Source: Bacteroidales bacterium
GTDB taxonomy: Bacteria; Bacteroidota; Bacteroidia; Bacteroidales; Muribaculaceae
Assembly (NCBI GenBank): GCA_019415705.1
Contig: DXYS01000090.1
Coordinates: forward strand, 1 to 20,266
Reading direction: 5' to 3'
DNA length: 20,266 nucleotides
Positions 6,971 to 15,079 of this stretch are shown here, piece by piece. The notes under the pieces were generated by a model. It saw nothing but the letters and a program-made list of their open reading frames with translations. It was not told the DNA's origin and did not search any database. Position 1 is the first letter of the stretch, and the number at the start of each line of letters is the position of its first letter. Made by a program: the position numbers and the translations under genes.

Positions 6971-7993
6971 TTATTTGCTGTTTGACTCTTTAAGACCGAT
7001 GGCCTGACAGCAGGTCATGATTATAGTCTTGTATATGTCTTCGGGGAAACATCCGCGCGAAAGGTCATTGACCGGAGCGGCGAGACCCTGCAGGACAGGA
7101 CCCACAGCCTCGACACCGCCGAGACGCTGCACAAGCTTGTAGGCGATGTTGCCCACCTCTAACGAGGGGAAGACAATTACATTGGCACGGCCGCTGAGCT
7201 GGCTGTTGGGAGCCTTGGTCTGAGCTACTGACGGCACAATGGCGGCATCGGCCTGCAACTCGCCGTCAAGGATAAGATCGGGAGCCATTTCATGAGCGAT
7301 TTTCGTAGCCTCGATGACTTTGTCGACACGCTCGTGTTTGGCCGAGCCTTTGGTCGAGAACGACAGGATGGCTACACGGGGCTCTATACCGGCGATATCG
7401 CGGGCTGTCTGTGCGGCTGATACTGCTATCTGCGCAAGCTCCTGAGCGTTGGGGTCAGGCACTACAGCGCAGTCGGCAAAAACGAGCACGCCGTCGGTGC
7501 CGTAAGGCAGCCCCTTGGGCAACAACATAATGAAAGCTCCTGAGACTACCTCGATGCCCGGCTGAGTTTTGATTACCTGAAAAGCTGCTCGCAGCACATT
7601 GCCGGTGGTGTTCATGGCTCCGGCTACCTGTCCGTCGGCATCGCCGGCCTTGACCATGAGACAGCCGAGATAAAGAGGATTGGCCGTAGTCAGGCGCGCC
7701 TCCTCCATAGAGATGCCTTTTTTGCGGCGCAATTCATAAAACAGAGGAGCGTAGCGGTCAATGACACTCTCGTCCTTGGGGTCGACGATTGTGGCGTCTG
7801 CTATATGATAGAGTTTGAGCTCAGCAGCCATCTTTTTGATGTCATCCTGATCGCCGATAAGTGTTATGTCGGCGATTCCGTCGGCGATAATGCGGTCTGC
7901 GGCCGTCAGTGTGCGCGGCTCTGTTCCCTCGGGGAGCACTATGCGCTGACGGTTGCTCTTGGCTTTGGCTTTAAGTTTTTCAAATAATTCCAT
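6971..7993 (-). CDS. pta: Phosphate acetyltransferase (short form)
   Basis: 340 residues, the length of the single-domain Pta that lacks the N-terminal regulatory DRTGG part. Visible family segments are R-I-V-L-P-E-G-T-E-P-R near 17, DGQVAGAMNTTGNVLRAAFQ near 125, ILSFSTKGSAKHERV near 215, DGELQADAAIVP near 245 and GPVLQGLAAPVNDLSRGC near 305. It interconverts acetyl-CoA plus phosphate with acetyl phosphate plus CoA, feeding AckA for substrate-level ATP production. It is the first gene of the pta-ackA operon. The divergent region 7994-8121 separates it from the plus-strand pair. Confidence 0.97.
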   Translation of the reverse strand: MELFEKLKAKAKSNRQRIVLPEGTEPRTLTAADRIIADGIADITLIGDQDDIKKMAAELKLYHIADATIVDPKDESVIDRYAPLFYELRRKKGISMEEARLTTANPLYLGCLMVKAGDADGQVAGAMNTTGNVLRAAFQVIKTQPGIEVVSGAFIMLLPKGLPYGTDGVLVFADCAVVPDPNAQELAQIAVSAAQTARDIAGIEPRVAILSFSTKGSAKHERVDKVIEATKIAHEMAPDLILDGELQADAAIVPSVAQTKAPNSQLSGRANVIVFPSLEVGNIAYKLVQRLGGVEAVGPVLQGLAAPVNDLSRGCFPEDIYKTIIMTCCQAIGLKESNSK

Positions 7994-8031
7994 GATTCTG
8001 ATAGATAATGTTAGTAAGGTCTTTCTGTTTG

Positions 8032-8039
8032 CAAAAGTA
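8032..8039 (-). promoter_or_regulatory. Possible -7 promoter element for pta-ackA
   Basis: Minus-strand TACTTTTG matches TAnnTTTG and lies about 40 bp before the pta ATG. I found no clear TTTG at the -33 spacing, so this is a half-site only. In the rest of the divergent gap (7994-8121) I see no exact promoter for the plus-strand genes. Confidence 0.45.
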
Positions 8040-8121
8040 ATATTTTCCGAGCAAGAACTATGCAGCGTTTTAATTGTTTTTAGAGTATAAACTTAACAAC
8101 AAACGCTTAATTTCATCGATT

Positions 8122-8268
8122 ATGTCAAAGAAAATAAATAACCGTACAAGTCTTTGGGTTGCTATCGGAGCTATTTTTCTGATAATTTTGCTTATTGTCT
8201 GGCTCACGTTCGCCGACTTGACCGGCAACACGGATGTGGCCGCATTTATCACTCCATACATTAGTTAA
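8122..8268 (+). CDS. 48-residue single-pass membrane protein (hypothetical)
   Basis: From the ATG at 8122: a basic N-terminus (MSKKINNRTS), one strong transmembrane helix about residues 11-31 (W-V-A-I-G-A-I-F-L-I-I-L-L-I-V-W-L), and a short tail with A-D-L-T-G-N-T-D-V-A-A-F. The frame is open further upstream, but that extension is AT-rich and has no supporting feature. The gene ends 21 bp before the GlsB-like gene, so the two probably form a small operon. They are the only genes on the plus strand in the window. No family is recognised and the function is unknown. Being real is supported by charge-helix-tail design and placement, not by homology. Confidence 0.6.
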   Translation: MSKKINNRTSLWVAIGAIFLIILLIVWLTFADLTGNTDVAAFITPYIS

Positions 8269-8289
8269 CACCATTACATTAATACAACA

Positions 8290-8577
8290 ATGAATCCGCT
8301 TTATCTCAACTGCTGGGCTTGGACCTCATGGCTGTTTATCGGCCTCCTGGCAGGTCTGTTGTGCGGCTACTTCCTGCCGGGACGCCGCTTGGTGCTACTC
8401 GATGTGCTTATTGGCCTTGTCGGAGCGGTGGCAGGCGGATGGGGCTCGGCTCTCGCCATCGGCGACTCGTCGCCACAGACGTTTGCGATAGCCGCTCTTG
8501 TGTCACTTTTTGTCGCAGGCGCGTTACTGTGGATATACAATCAGCTCCTTATCAGACTCGACGACAACAAAAAATAA
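8290..8577 (+). CDS. GlsB/YeaQ/YmgE-like small integral membrane protein
   Basis: 95 residues, almost wholly membrane-embedded. The pattern W-L-F-I-G-L-L-A-G-L-L, then a PG turn (L-P-G-R-R), then L-I-G-L-V-G-A-V-A-G-G-W-G, then a final hydrophobic segment resembles the transglycosylase-associated (GlsB/YeaQ/YmgE) family: IGL-AG, PG, and GxVGAxxGGW. The tail is charged (R-L-D-D-N-K-K). Members are small inner-membrane proteins, often stress-induced, with no firmly established function; the transglycosylase name does not imply catalysis. It sits downstream of the small membrane peptide and converges on rplS across a bidirectional terminator. Confidence 0.65.
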   Translation: MNPLYLNCWAWTSWLFIGLLAGLLCGYFLPGRRLVLLDVLIGLVGAVAGGWGSALAIGDSSPQTFAIAALVSLFVAGALLWIYNQLLIRLDDNKK

Positions 8578-8628
8578 CGGGCTAATTGCAAAATAACATT
8601 GTATTTCGCCCGCCCATGACATTACAGT

Positions 8629-8654
8629 GTGCCGCTCCTGCCGAGAGGCGGCAC
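8629..8654. repeat. Perfect 7-bp inverted repeat beside the rplS terminator
   Basis: GTGCCGC (8629-8635) and GCGGCAC (8648-8654) flank a 12-nt loop. It abuts the A-tract that serves as the T-run of the minus-strand terminator. It could be a second hairpin in the 3' end of either convergent transcript. Confidence 0.6.
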
Positions 8655-8703
8655 AAAAAAACACATCCCGCACGGCTTTACGGCCGAACGGGATGTATTT
8701 TTT
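8655..8703. terminator. Bidirectional terminator between the GlsB-like gene and rplS
   Basis: The stem ACATCCCG (8663-8670) pairs with CGGGATGT (8689-8696). An inner CGGC/GCCG pair closes the loop. On the minus strand it is followed by seven T residues (8661-8655); on the plus strand by TATTTTTT (to 8703). It serves both convergent transcription units. Confidence 0.9.
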
Positions 8704-8724
8704 GCTCTGATTGCAGCTGTCAAA

Positions 8725-9081
8725 TTACTTTGCAACTACGCGGCGCTCTTTGATACGAGCTTTTTTGCCGGTGAGTTTACGAAGGTAATAGAGTTTGGCG
8801 CGACGTACTTTACCGAACTTGTTGACAGTGATAGAGTCGATAAACGGTGACTCGATGGGGAAGATACGCTCCACACCGATGTTTTCGCTCATCTTACGTA
8901 CGGTAAAACGTTTTTTTGCACCCTCGCCTGAGATGCGGATAACTACACCGCGATACTGCTGGATACGCTCTTTGTTACCTTCTTTGATTCGGTAAGCGAC
9001 AGTGATTGTATCGCCGGGACCGAATTCGGGATGCTGTTTGCCGGTTGCGAAAGCCTCTTCGGCAACTTTAATTAAATCCAT
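8725..9081 (-). CDS. rplS: 50S ribosomal protein L19
   Basis: 118 residues from the ATG at 9081 (MDLIKVAEEAF). L19 hallmarks include PGDTITVAYRIKEG, R-I-Q-Q-Y-R-G-V-V-I near 40, RFTVRKMSENIGVERIFPIESPFIDSI near 60-85, and a basic tail R-R-A-K-L-Y-Y-L-R-K-L-T-G-K-K-A-R-I-K-E-R. L19 sits at the 30S-50S interface of the ribosome. The frame is open to 9135, but that extension has no L19 match. The gene stands alone, with its own promoter (9164-9195), a leader of roughly 75 nt and a strong terminator. No other translation gene is adjacent. Confidence 0.98.
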   Translation of the reverse strand: MDLIKVAEEAFATGKQHPEFGPGDTITVAYRIKEGNKERIQQYRGVVIRISGEGAKKRFTVRKMSENIGVERIFPIESPFIDSITVNKFGKVRRAKLYYLRKLTGKKARIKERRVVAK

Positions 9082-9163
9082 TGTAGTTCTTTGACTTAAA
9101 ATGTTAACATTAGTCGCAATATACGCAGGCTGCACGTCCTGCCAGAGATTACGAAATCGACCG

Positions 9164-9195
9164 CAAAGGTAACACTTTAATCTCTAACTTCCAAA
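9164..9195 (-). promoter_or_regulatory. Consensus Bacteroidota promoter of rplS
   Basis: Minus strand: TTTG (9195-9192), a 20-nt spacer, then TACCTTTG (9171-9164). This matches the Bacteroidota pattern TTTG-N19-21-TAnnTTTG exactly. It lies about 80 bp before the rplS ATG, within the gap after the envelope operon. Confidence 0.85.
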
Positions 9196-9250
9196 CACTC
9201 TGCAAATTTTCTACCAGCTTTGCTGAAAGAAACCACAGACGCCACAGGAC

Positions 9251-11065
9251 TTATTGTTTGAAGTAGTCTGCTCTGATAATGGAGTCGGAGATGGCCGAGG
9301 CGCGGAGCTGCGATGCGTTCACCTCAAGCCGGCTGTTGCCGACGAGCGTGCCGTCGTGTCTGACGGCCGAATATACAGTAGAATCGAGCATGCTGTAGCC
9401 GAGACCGCGGTATGCGCCATCGCGGCTGACCCCCATCAGGTCAAGGATGGTAGGAAATACATCGACCTGTCCGCGCGGTCCGCACACCCGGCGCGTAAGG
9501 CCTGTGTTGACAGCCATGAAGACGATGTCGGATATATTGTCGTCGACATAGCCATCGCTGTCGGGCTCAAAAGGCTGCGCATGGTCAGAAGCGATGACCA
9601 CGACGCTGTTATCCATTAGTCCGGCGCGGCGCAAACCGTCAAGAAAACGTCCGATCTCGCGGTCAGTATAATTGGCCATGCGCAGATAGCCGCGCTCATA
9701 TTCCGACCCGAGGTCGAGACTGTCAATCCAGCCTTCCCACGTCGCGCCCTCGTCGTTAAACGGATTGTGCATCGACAGCGTCGTAATCTCGGCCACAAAG
9801 GGCTGAGACTGCCTACAGATGCGCGACAGTGCGTAATCGAAGACGGCGCGGTCTTTACCGGCAGACTTTACGTCATAGCCTGCCGCAGTCAACGAATCGT
9901 TGTCGTGGAGTACGTCGTAGCCATAAGAACGACTCGTCGTGTAATGGTTGAAAACGCGTCCCTCCTCGACGATATATTCGGCTGACGACCGCGGCTTAAT
10001 CATCGAAACAAGCGAGTGAAATCGGTTGTCACCGTGTATCTGAGCGGCAATGCCATTGAAGAGTGGCAGGAGTCCCGTGTTATAAATCATCTGGCCGTCG
10101 CTCGAGCCGCCGATGCCGACCTGCGATACTACCTCCGTGCATAGCACAGTCCCTTCAAGCCGCGCAAGCGAGTCAAGGACCGGCATCAATTTCTGCCCGC
10201 GCGGCCCGCGGTAATCCAAAGCCCATGCATTAAGTGATTCTACAATGATGAAAATCAGATTTCTCCCTCTGTTCGCATCGACTACAAGGCTGTCAGGTGA
10301 CGCCTCTGAGATACTTTTAAGATACGACGCAATCGACTGTCGCTCATACTCGTTCAAATCTAAATTGCCCAGCTCGGAAAGCGAGTGAAGCATCGTGACA
10401 CCGTAACCTACGATCCCGTTGTTTTTCCAGTGACCTAACTGCGACGCCTGAAGCCCGCAGAAGCGCGCCTTGATGACTCCGCCGATACTGTGGTCAAGAA
10501 AGACATTCGTCCGTGCCCATAACACTCCGGTGCGAGTAATTGCCGCAAACCCGAGCATATAGACAAACACCGAGCACACCACGGCAACAGCTCGCAGCCT
10601 GACAGACAATGGTTTGGCATCACGCGTGGGACGAATGACGAAATATAGCGCGGTAACAGTCACCGGCACAAGCAGATAGATAAAATCACCAGTACGGACA
10701 ATCGATGGCAGACTCTCGATTAGAAAATGGTTGTAATTGTCGGCCGACAGCATCGACGATAGCGGTATCAGATCATGCAGATAACGGAAATGCAGCACGT
10801 TGGCCCACAGGAAGCCTGACAGAAGCCAGAGAAGCGGCAGCGGAATCCAGCGCCAACGCCGTGGCAACAACCAGTAAATCAGCATCATCAGTACGGCATC
10901 AGCCACAAAAATGACCACACGCAGCGCCGCAGTAGTATTATCTGCTATCTGCACCGAGAAGAACATCAACAGCGCTGCTACGGCCACAACCATCACCGCG
11001 TAGAACAGCGTCAGCGGCCGCCGTACGAAGTTAATCAGTCTGTCTGTCAGGCGTTTGAAATTCAT
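9251..11065 (-). CDS. LtaS-like membrane-anchored sulfatase/phosphotransferase (paralog B)
   Basis: 604 residues. Five predicted transmembrane helices lie near 20-40, 49-67, 73-91, 128-145 and 157-176, followed by a periplasmic alkaline phosphatase-superfamily domain (about 265-560). Metal-site motifs are I-I-V-E-S-L (E276), H433 in TLSMHNPF, and S-D-H (D494-H495). The nucleophile segment is G-I-G-G-S-S-D-G-Q: Ser321 sits just before S-D, where LtaS has Thr. Such enzymes move a phosphoglycerol or phosphoethanolamine head group onto a lipid or glycan, or act as sulfatases. Donor and acceptor are unknown, and lipoteichoic acid is not expected in Bacteroidota. Its ATG overlaps the paralog A stop as ATGA. 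It is the last gene of the envelope operon. Confidence 0.82.
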   Translation of the reverse strand: MNFKRLTDRLINFVRRPLTLFYAVMVVAVAALLMFFSVQIADNTTAALRVVIFVADAVLMMLIYWLLPRRWRWIPLPLLWLLSGFLWANVLHFRYLHDLIPLSSMLSADNYNHFLIESLPSIVRTGDFIYLLVPVTVTALYFVIRPTRDAKPLSVRLRAVAVVCSVFVYMLGFAAITRTGVLWARTNVFLDHSIGGVIKARFCGLQASQLGHWKNNGIVGYGVTMLHSLSELGNLDLNEYERQSIASYLKSISEASPDSLVVDANRGRNLIFIIVESLNAWALDYRGPRGQKLMPVLDSLARLEGTVLCTEVVSQVGIGGSSDGQMIYNTGLLPLFNGIAAQIHGDNRFHSLVSMIKPRSSAEYIVEEGRVFNHYTTSRSYGYDVLHDNDSLTAAGYDVKSAGKDRAVFDYALSRICRQSQPFVAEITTLSMHNPFNDEGATWEGWIDSLDLGSEYERGYLRMANYTDREIGRFLDGLRRAGLMDNSVVVIASDHAQPFEPDSDGYVDDNISDIVFMAVNTGLTRRVCGPRGQVDVFPTILDLMGVSRDGAYRGLGYSMLDSTVYSAVRHDGTLVGNSRLEVNASQLRASAISDSIIRADYFKQ

Positions 11066-12786
11066 TTTGCGAAATAGTTGCCCCTGATTATCAGGTCTGA
11101 AATCTCCTGAGCCTCAACCTCGTCGACCGGAGCTATGTCTGTGAAGACGCTGCGCCCTACCCCGCGCCAACCGTCTGGCCGCGAGGCACCCATAAGATCA
11201 AGAATTGTCGGATAGACATCTATTTGATTCATTGTCGCTATCCGGCGGTTTTCGCCAAGAGCAGTATTGACAGCCACAAATGTAATCGGCTGACGTGCTG
11301 CGCGGTTTATCTGCTCGTCGGCAGTCACGGCCATCTCGTGGTCGGACGCTATGACTATAAGCGAGTTGTAATACAGCCCCTCAGCCTTTAGACCGTCAAT
11401 AAACTCGCCGAGGCAGGTGTCGAAATAATTTACGCGTTCCAAGTAGCGGCGCTCTATCGGCTCCATACCGTCAGGCAACGGCAATGAGAGCGGTCGGTCA
11501 GTCTCCATCGTGAACGGATAATGCATCGTTATAGTAGTCAGGAAAGCAAAGAACGGCTCACGAAGCTGCGTGAGGCGTCTGAGTGTAAAATCAAAAAGCG
11601 CACGGTCGCCTCCCCGGTCCGAATCAAATCCGGCAGCGTCGATGTCAAATGTATCAAATAGTCGCGCGTAGCCGTATGAACGGTTTGTCTCGGTGTGATT
11701 CCAGACATCACGTGTATCGGATATTATTTCCTCACTGTCATCATAGCCAAGTGCTTCGGCCAACGACGGGTAAACATTCCCGGCATACTCAAAGGAGGCG
11801 ACCTGAGAGGTGACGGGCAGAAGTCCCGTATTGTAAATGAGTTGTCCGTCTGAAGATGTGCCTAAAGCGGTCTGCGGTTTGACATCGAGACACGAAACCG
11901 CCCCGGCAGATGCTATCAGGCTGTCCAAGACGGGAGTTACGCTGCGACCGGCGAAAGTACGGCCTACTGCGCGTGAGTTGAGCGACTCGACGACTATAAA
12001 TATCAGGTTACGTCGGGGCGCAACTGAGTCGACAATAGCCGATTGCACAGAGCGTCTCGCTATAAACTCATCTATGCGGTGACGCTCATCGTCACTCAGA
12101 GTGATATTCCCGTCGGCCATCATCATTCTCAGCAGGTAAGTGGTATAAGCGACGTGGCCGTTAAGGTTGACCATCGACACTCGGCGTGCCATATCATCAA
12201 ACTTCCATAGCATTTCTTTGCCTATCGAAGTATCGACCTCTCCGACAGACAGTTTATTGCCGTAGTAAGATTTGTAAGCGATATAAAACGCACCGAAGAC
12301 ATAGAGCAAAACGGCCAATCCGACCATCAGCAGCCGTCCCGGCCAACGCAGCGGGTCGAAACGGCGTCTGTTATATACATATAGGTCAGTGAGCGCCAAC
12401 GGGATTAGCAGAAAGATGACGTCGCTCCATCTAATAAGCCGCGGCACGGCCGTGAATGTATAATTATTGTAGCTCGCTCCCGTGAAGAATGCCGACGGCG
12501 GGATTATGTCATTGTTGAATCTGAAGTAGACCGCATTGGCAAAGAGAAACACCGCAACAAGCCATACAAAAATGGTCGTCAGCAACGGGCCGCGACGTCC
12601 GAAAAGCACGAATACAGCTACAAACAACGCAGCGTCGCCCATTCCTCTCATTACAGCCGTGCGCCAATAACGACCTATGTCTACCTCGTGGCCGAAGTAG
12701 CAGTAGAGCAGCGTCAGGGCTACAAAAGCCAGCAGATAATGCCACACCGCCGGATTCTTTATTATGTTGCGCAAGAATTTAAGCAT
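11062..12786 (-). CDS. LtaS-like membrane-anchored sulfatase/phosphotransferase (paralog A)
   Basis: 574 residues with the same design as the next gene. Predicted transmembrane helices lie near 14-32, 50-63, 67-88, 122-138 and 151-170, followed by a catalytic domain. Motifs are I-V-V-E-S-L-N (E267), A-L-G-T-S-S-D-G-Q (Ser311 before S-D in the nucleophile position), MHYPF (H422) and ASDHEM (D482-H483). Long stretches match paralog B: DGQ-IYNTGLLP, NRSYGY/SRSYGY, PVLDSL and DVYPTILDLMG/DVFPTILDLMG, which shows a tandem duplication that has since diverged. It starts 1 bp after the murF-alr stop, so its expression is tied to peptidoglycan precursor synthesis. The substrate is unknown; a periplasmic head-group transferase on lipid or glycan is the best guess. 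Confidence 0.82.
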   Translation of the reverse strand: MLKFLRNIIKNPAVWHYLLAFVALTLLYCYFGHEVDIGRYWRTAVMRGMGDAALFVAVFVLFGRRGPLLTTIFVWLVAVFLFANAVYFRFNNDIIPPSAFFTGASYNNYTFTAVPRLIRWSDVIFLLIPLALTDLYVYNRRRFDPLRWPGRLLMVGLAVLLYVFGAFYIAYKSYYGNKLSVGEVDTSIGKEMLWKFDDMARRVSMVNLNGHVAYTTYLLRMMMADGNITLSDDERHRIDEFIARRSVQSAIVDSVAPRRNLIFIVVESLNSRAVGRTFAGRSVTPVLDSLIASAGAVSCLDVKPQTALGTSSDGQLIYNTGLLPVTSQVASFEYAGNVYPSLAEALGYDDSEEIISDTRDVWNHTETNRSYGYARLFDTFDIDAAGFDSDRGGDRALFDFTLRRLTQLREPFFAFLTTITMHYPFTMETDRPLSLPLPDGMEPIERRYLERVNYFDTCLGEFIDGLKAEGLYYNSLIVIASDHEMAVTADEQINRAARQPITFVAVNTALGENRRIATMNQIDVYPTILDLMGASRPDGWRGVGRSVFTDIAPVDEVEAQEISDLIIRGNYFAK

Positions 12787-12787
12787 A

Positions 12788-15079
12788 TTATTCGCGGAAA
12801 TAGATGCGGTGGATGCGCGGCGAGACAGAGGTCAGTATCTCATAAGGTATGGTGCCGAGCGTGTCGGCGAGGCGCTCAATGGGCGCCTCGGGTCCGAAAA
12901 TCTCGACACGGTCACCGATGACTGCTCCGGCGCCCGTAACGTCAATCATGCACAGATCCATGCAAATATTGCCCATTGTCGGGCACAGATGGCCGTTGAC
13001 TACAAACGACGCGCGGCCGCAGCCGAAGTGACGGTCTATGCCGTCGGCATAACCTATGGGCACAGTCGCGATGACCGACTCACGCTCAAGCACTCCGCGG
13101 CGCGAATAACCAATGGTGGTCTTCGGACTCCAGTTTTTCAGCGAGATAATGGTCGTGGTCAGACGCGCCACTGTACGCAGGTCGACATTTGTGGCCTCGG
13201 GGGGCAGCGGACTGATACCGTAGAGGCCTATGCCCAATCTGACCATGTCATACTGCCGCTCGGGGTAGCGCATCATACCGGCTGTATTTAAAATATGTCG
13301 TTTGAACGGCCGTCCGAGCGCTTTGGCCAAAGCATCGGTCATGGCCTCAAAGGCCTCAAACTGCGACTCGGTGTAAGCATCCTCGTCCAAGCAGTCGGCC
13401 GTGGCGAGATGTGAGAACGCCGAGCTGACCGTCACGAGGTCGGTATCGCGGAGCATAGCCGCAAGCGCGTCAATCTCGTCGGCGATGAAACCGAGACGGT
13501 GCATGCCCGTGTCAAACTTGATGTGTATCGGGTTGTTGTGACGACCATAGCGTCGCGCCTCATCCATGAGCATGCGCAGTTCACGCAGCGAGAATACAGC
13601 CGGCTCGAGACCGTAGTTGAACAGCGCCTGATAATTGGTAGTCATGGGGTTGAGTACCATAATAGGCATCGTGATGCCGGCACGGCGGAGCGCCACACCC
13701 TCCTCGACGACAGCCACGGCAAGATAGGACGCGCCCTGCGATTGCAGGCTTTTGGCCAACTCGAGCGCGCCGGTGCCGTAACCCGAAGCCTTGACCATGG
13801 CCACAACTCCGGTCGTAGGCCGCAGCAACGCCCTGAAAGCGTTGAAATTATGTATCGCCGAGTCAAGATTGACCTCGAGTATCGTCTGATGACGCGGCGT
13901 CTCCAATCGTCGGCTAAGACGCTCGAAACCGCTGTCGACGCCTCCCTTTATAAGTATAAGCTCGCTGTCAAAGCGCGAGATGTCGTATTTGTCAAGAAAC
14001 TCATCGGTATCAGCCATAAATTCAGACGCAGTCAACGGGTCGAAAAGGCGTCGATAAGAGGTAATTTCCTTACCCACACCAATCATGCGGTCTATCGACG
14101 CGATTTTGACAAGCCGGGCCAGACGAGTATAGACAGCCTCAACATCGTCAGCAGGACCGTGGCTGAGGTCGCCGATTATCAGCGTGTTGCGTCGCGACGA
14201 GGTCGAGCGGCGGCGCATAAAATCAAGAGCCGGCAGCAACGAGTCGATATCATTGGTGAAACCGTCGGTAATCATCAGGCAATCATTGACGCCGTCGTGC
14301 ACGTCAAGGCGCGTCGACACCTGTGTCAGACCATCAAGCAGCGAGGCATCAAGCCCGAGCCGGGCGAGCACATCGGCGGCGAGACGGCGGTTGTCGTCGC
14401 CCTCGACCACATATTCGCAGCCGGCAAAGAGACGGCGCTTCTCGGACACTTTTTCCTCGCGCGAGCTGAAGCCCGAGTCATGCTCGTCAGTAATCGCGGT
14501 CAGCACGCCTATCTGCGGACGTATCATCGCGGCGAGCGCATCCATCTGGCCACTGTGGTCAATGCCGGCCTCGATGATGGCTATCTCGGTGTCAGGCTCT
14601 ACGGCCCAAAGCGACATCGGAACACCTATCTGCGAGTTCCAGCTGCGCGGACTGCGCATCACCCGCTTGCCTGCGCGTTGCAGGGCGCTGAAAAGCAGCT
14701 CCTTGACTTCGGTCTTACCACGGCTGCCGGTCACGCCTATGACCGTAGTCCCGGCAAGGCGCTCTCTGACGGCACGCCCCACGGCGTGAAGTGCGGCAAG
14801 TGTATTCTCTACAATAATAAAATCGGCATCGCTGACATCGGCCATTATCTCGGGGACCGCCTCAACGACAAACGAGCGCACGCCCTTACGATATAGGTCA
14901 GCGATGAAACGGTGGCCATCGTTGACCGGAGTGCGCAATGCAAAAAACAAAGCCGAAGCCGGGTTGGTGTCAATCAGCTGGCGGCTATCGGTGAGAAGTG
15001 TGTCGATTTTGCGGTCACATTTGACCGCATATTTGCGTCCGGTGCATACCGACGCTATGTCTGACAATTCGAGTGTCAT
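12788..15079 (-). CDS. Bifunctional MurF ligase / alanine racemase fusion
   Basis: 763 residues. The N-terminal half (about 1-395) is a MurF-type ligase: P-loop G-S-R-G-K-T at 118-123, I-I-E-A-G-I-D near 168-174, and D-G-F-T-N-D-I-D-S-L near 272-281 where many MurF have DxYNANP. It should add D-Ala-D-Ala to the UDP-MurNAc-tripeptide using ATP. The C-terminal half (about 398-763) is a PLP fold-III alanine racemase: Lys430 and Tyr434 in M-V-K-A-S-G-Y-G, KFDTGMHRLGF, I-G-Y-S near 655 (catalytic Tyr), PIGYADGIDRHFG and MGNICMDLCMIDVT. It converts L-Ala to D-Ala. Fusion of these domains is known in Bacteroidota. GSCFA upstream overlaps by 4 bp. Some MurF motifs diverge, but the core ATP and PLP residues are present. 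Confidence 0.95.
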   Translation of the reverse strand: MTLELSDIASVCTGRKYAVKCDRKIDTLLTDSRQLIDTNPASALFFALRTPVNDGHRFIADLYRKGVRSFVVEAVPEIMADVSDADFIIVENTLAALHAVGRAVRERLAGTTVIGVTGSRGKTEVKELLFSALQRAGKRVMRSPRSWNSQIGVPMSLWAVEPDTEIAIIEAGIDHSGQMDALAAMIRPQIGVLTAITDEHDSGFSSREEKVSEKRRLFAGCEYVVEGDDNRRLAADVLARLGLDASLLDGLTQVSTRLDVHDGVNDCLMITDGFTNDIDSLLPALDFMRRRSTSSRRNTLIIGDLSHGPADDVEAVYTRLARLVKIASIDRMIGVGKEITSYRRLFDPLTASEFMADTDEFLDKYDISRFDSELILIKGGVDSGFERLSRRLETPRHQTILEVNLDSAIHNFNAFRALLRPTTGVVAMVKASGYGTGALELAKSLQSQGASYLAVAVVEEGVALRRAGITMPIMVLNPMTTNYQALFNYGLEPAVFSLRELRMLMDEARRYGRHNNPIHIKFDTGMHRLGFIADEIDALAAMLRDTDLVTVSSAFSHLATADCLDEDAYTESQFEAFEAMTDALAKALGRPFKRHILNTAGMMRYPERQYDMVRLGIGLYGISPLPPEATNVDLRTVARLTTTIISLKNWSPKTTIGYSRRGVLERESVIATVPIGYADGIDRHFGCGRASFVVNGHLCPTMGNICMDLCMIDVTGAGAVIGDRVEIFGPEAPIERLADTLGTIPYEILTSVSPRIHRIYFRE

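Noticed and set aside
9082..9135. Extended N-terminus of L19
   Set aside because: L19 family proteins start near MDLIKVAEE; the extra 18 codons are leader sequence between the mapped promoter motif and the ATG.
13499..14896. 465-codon open frame on the plus strand
   Set aside because: It lies wholly antisense to murF-alr, whose conserved motifs prove the other strand codes. The antisense product has no recognisable motif, hydrophobic core or lipobox and is a shadow of codon bias.
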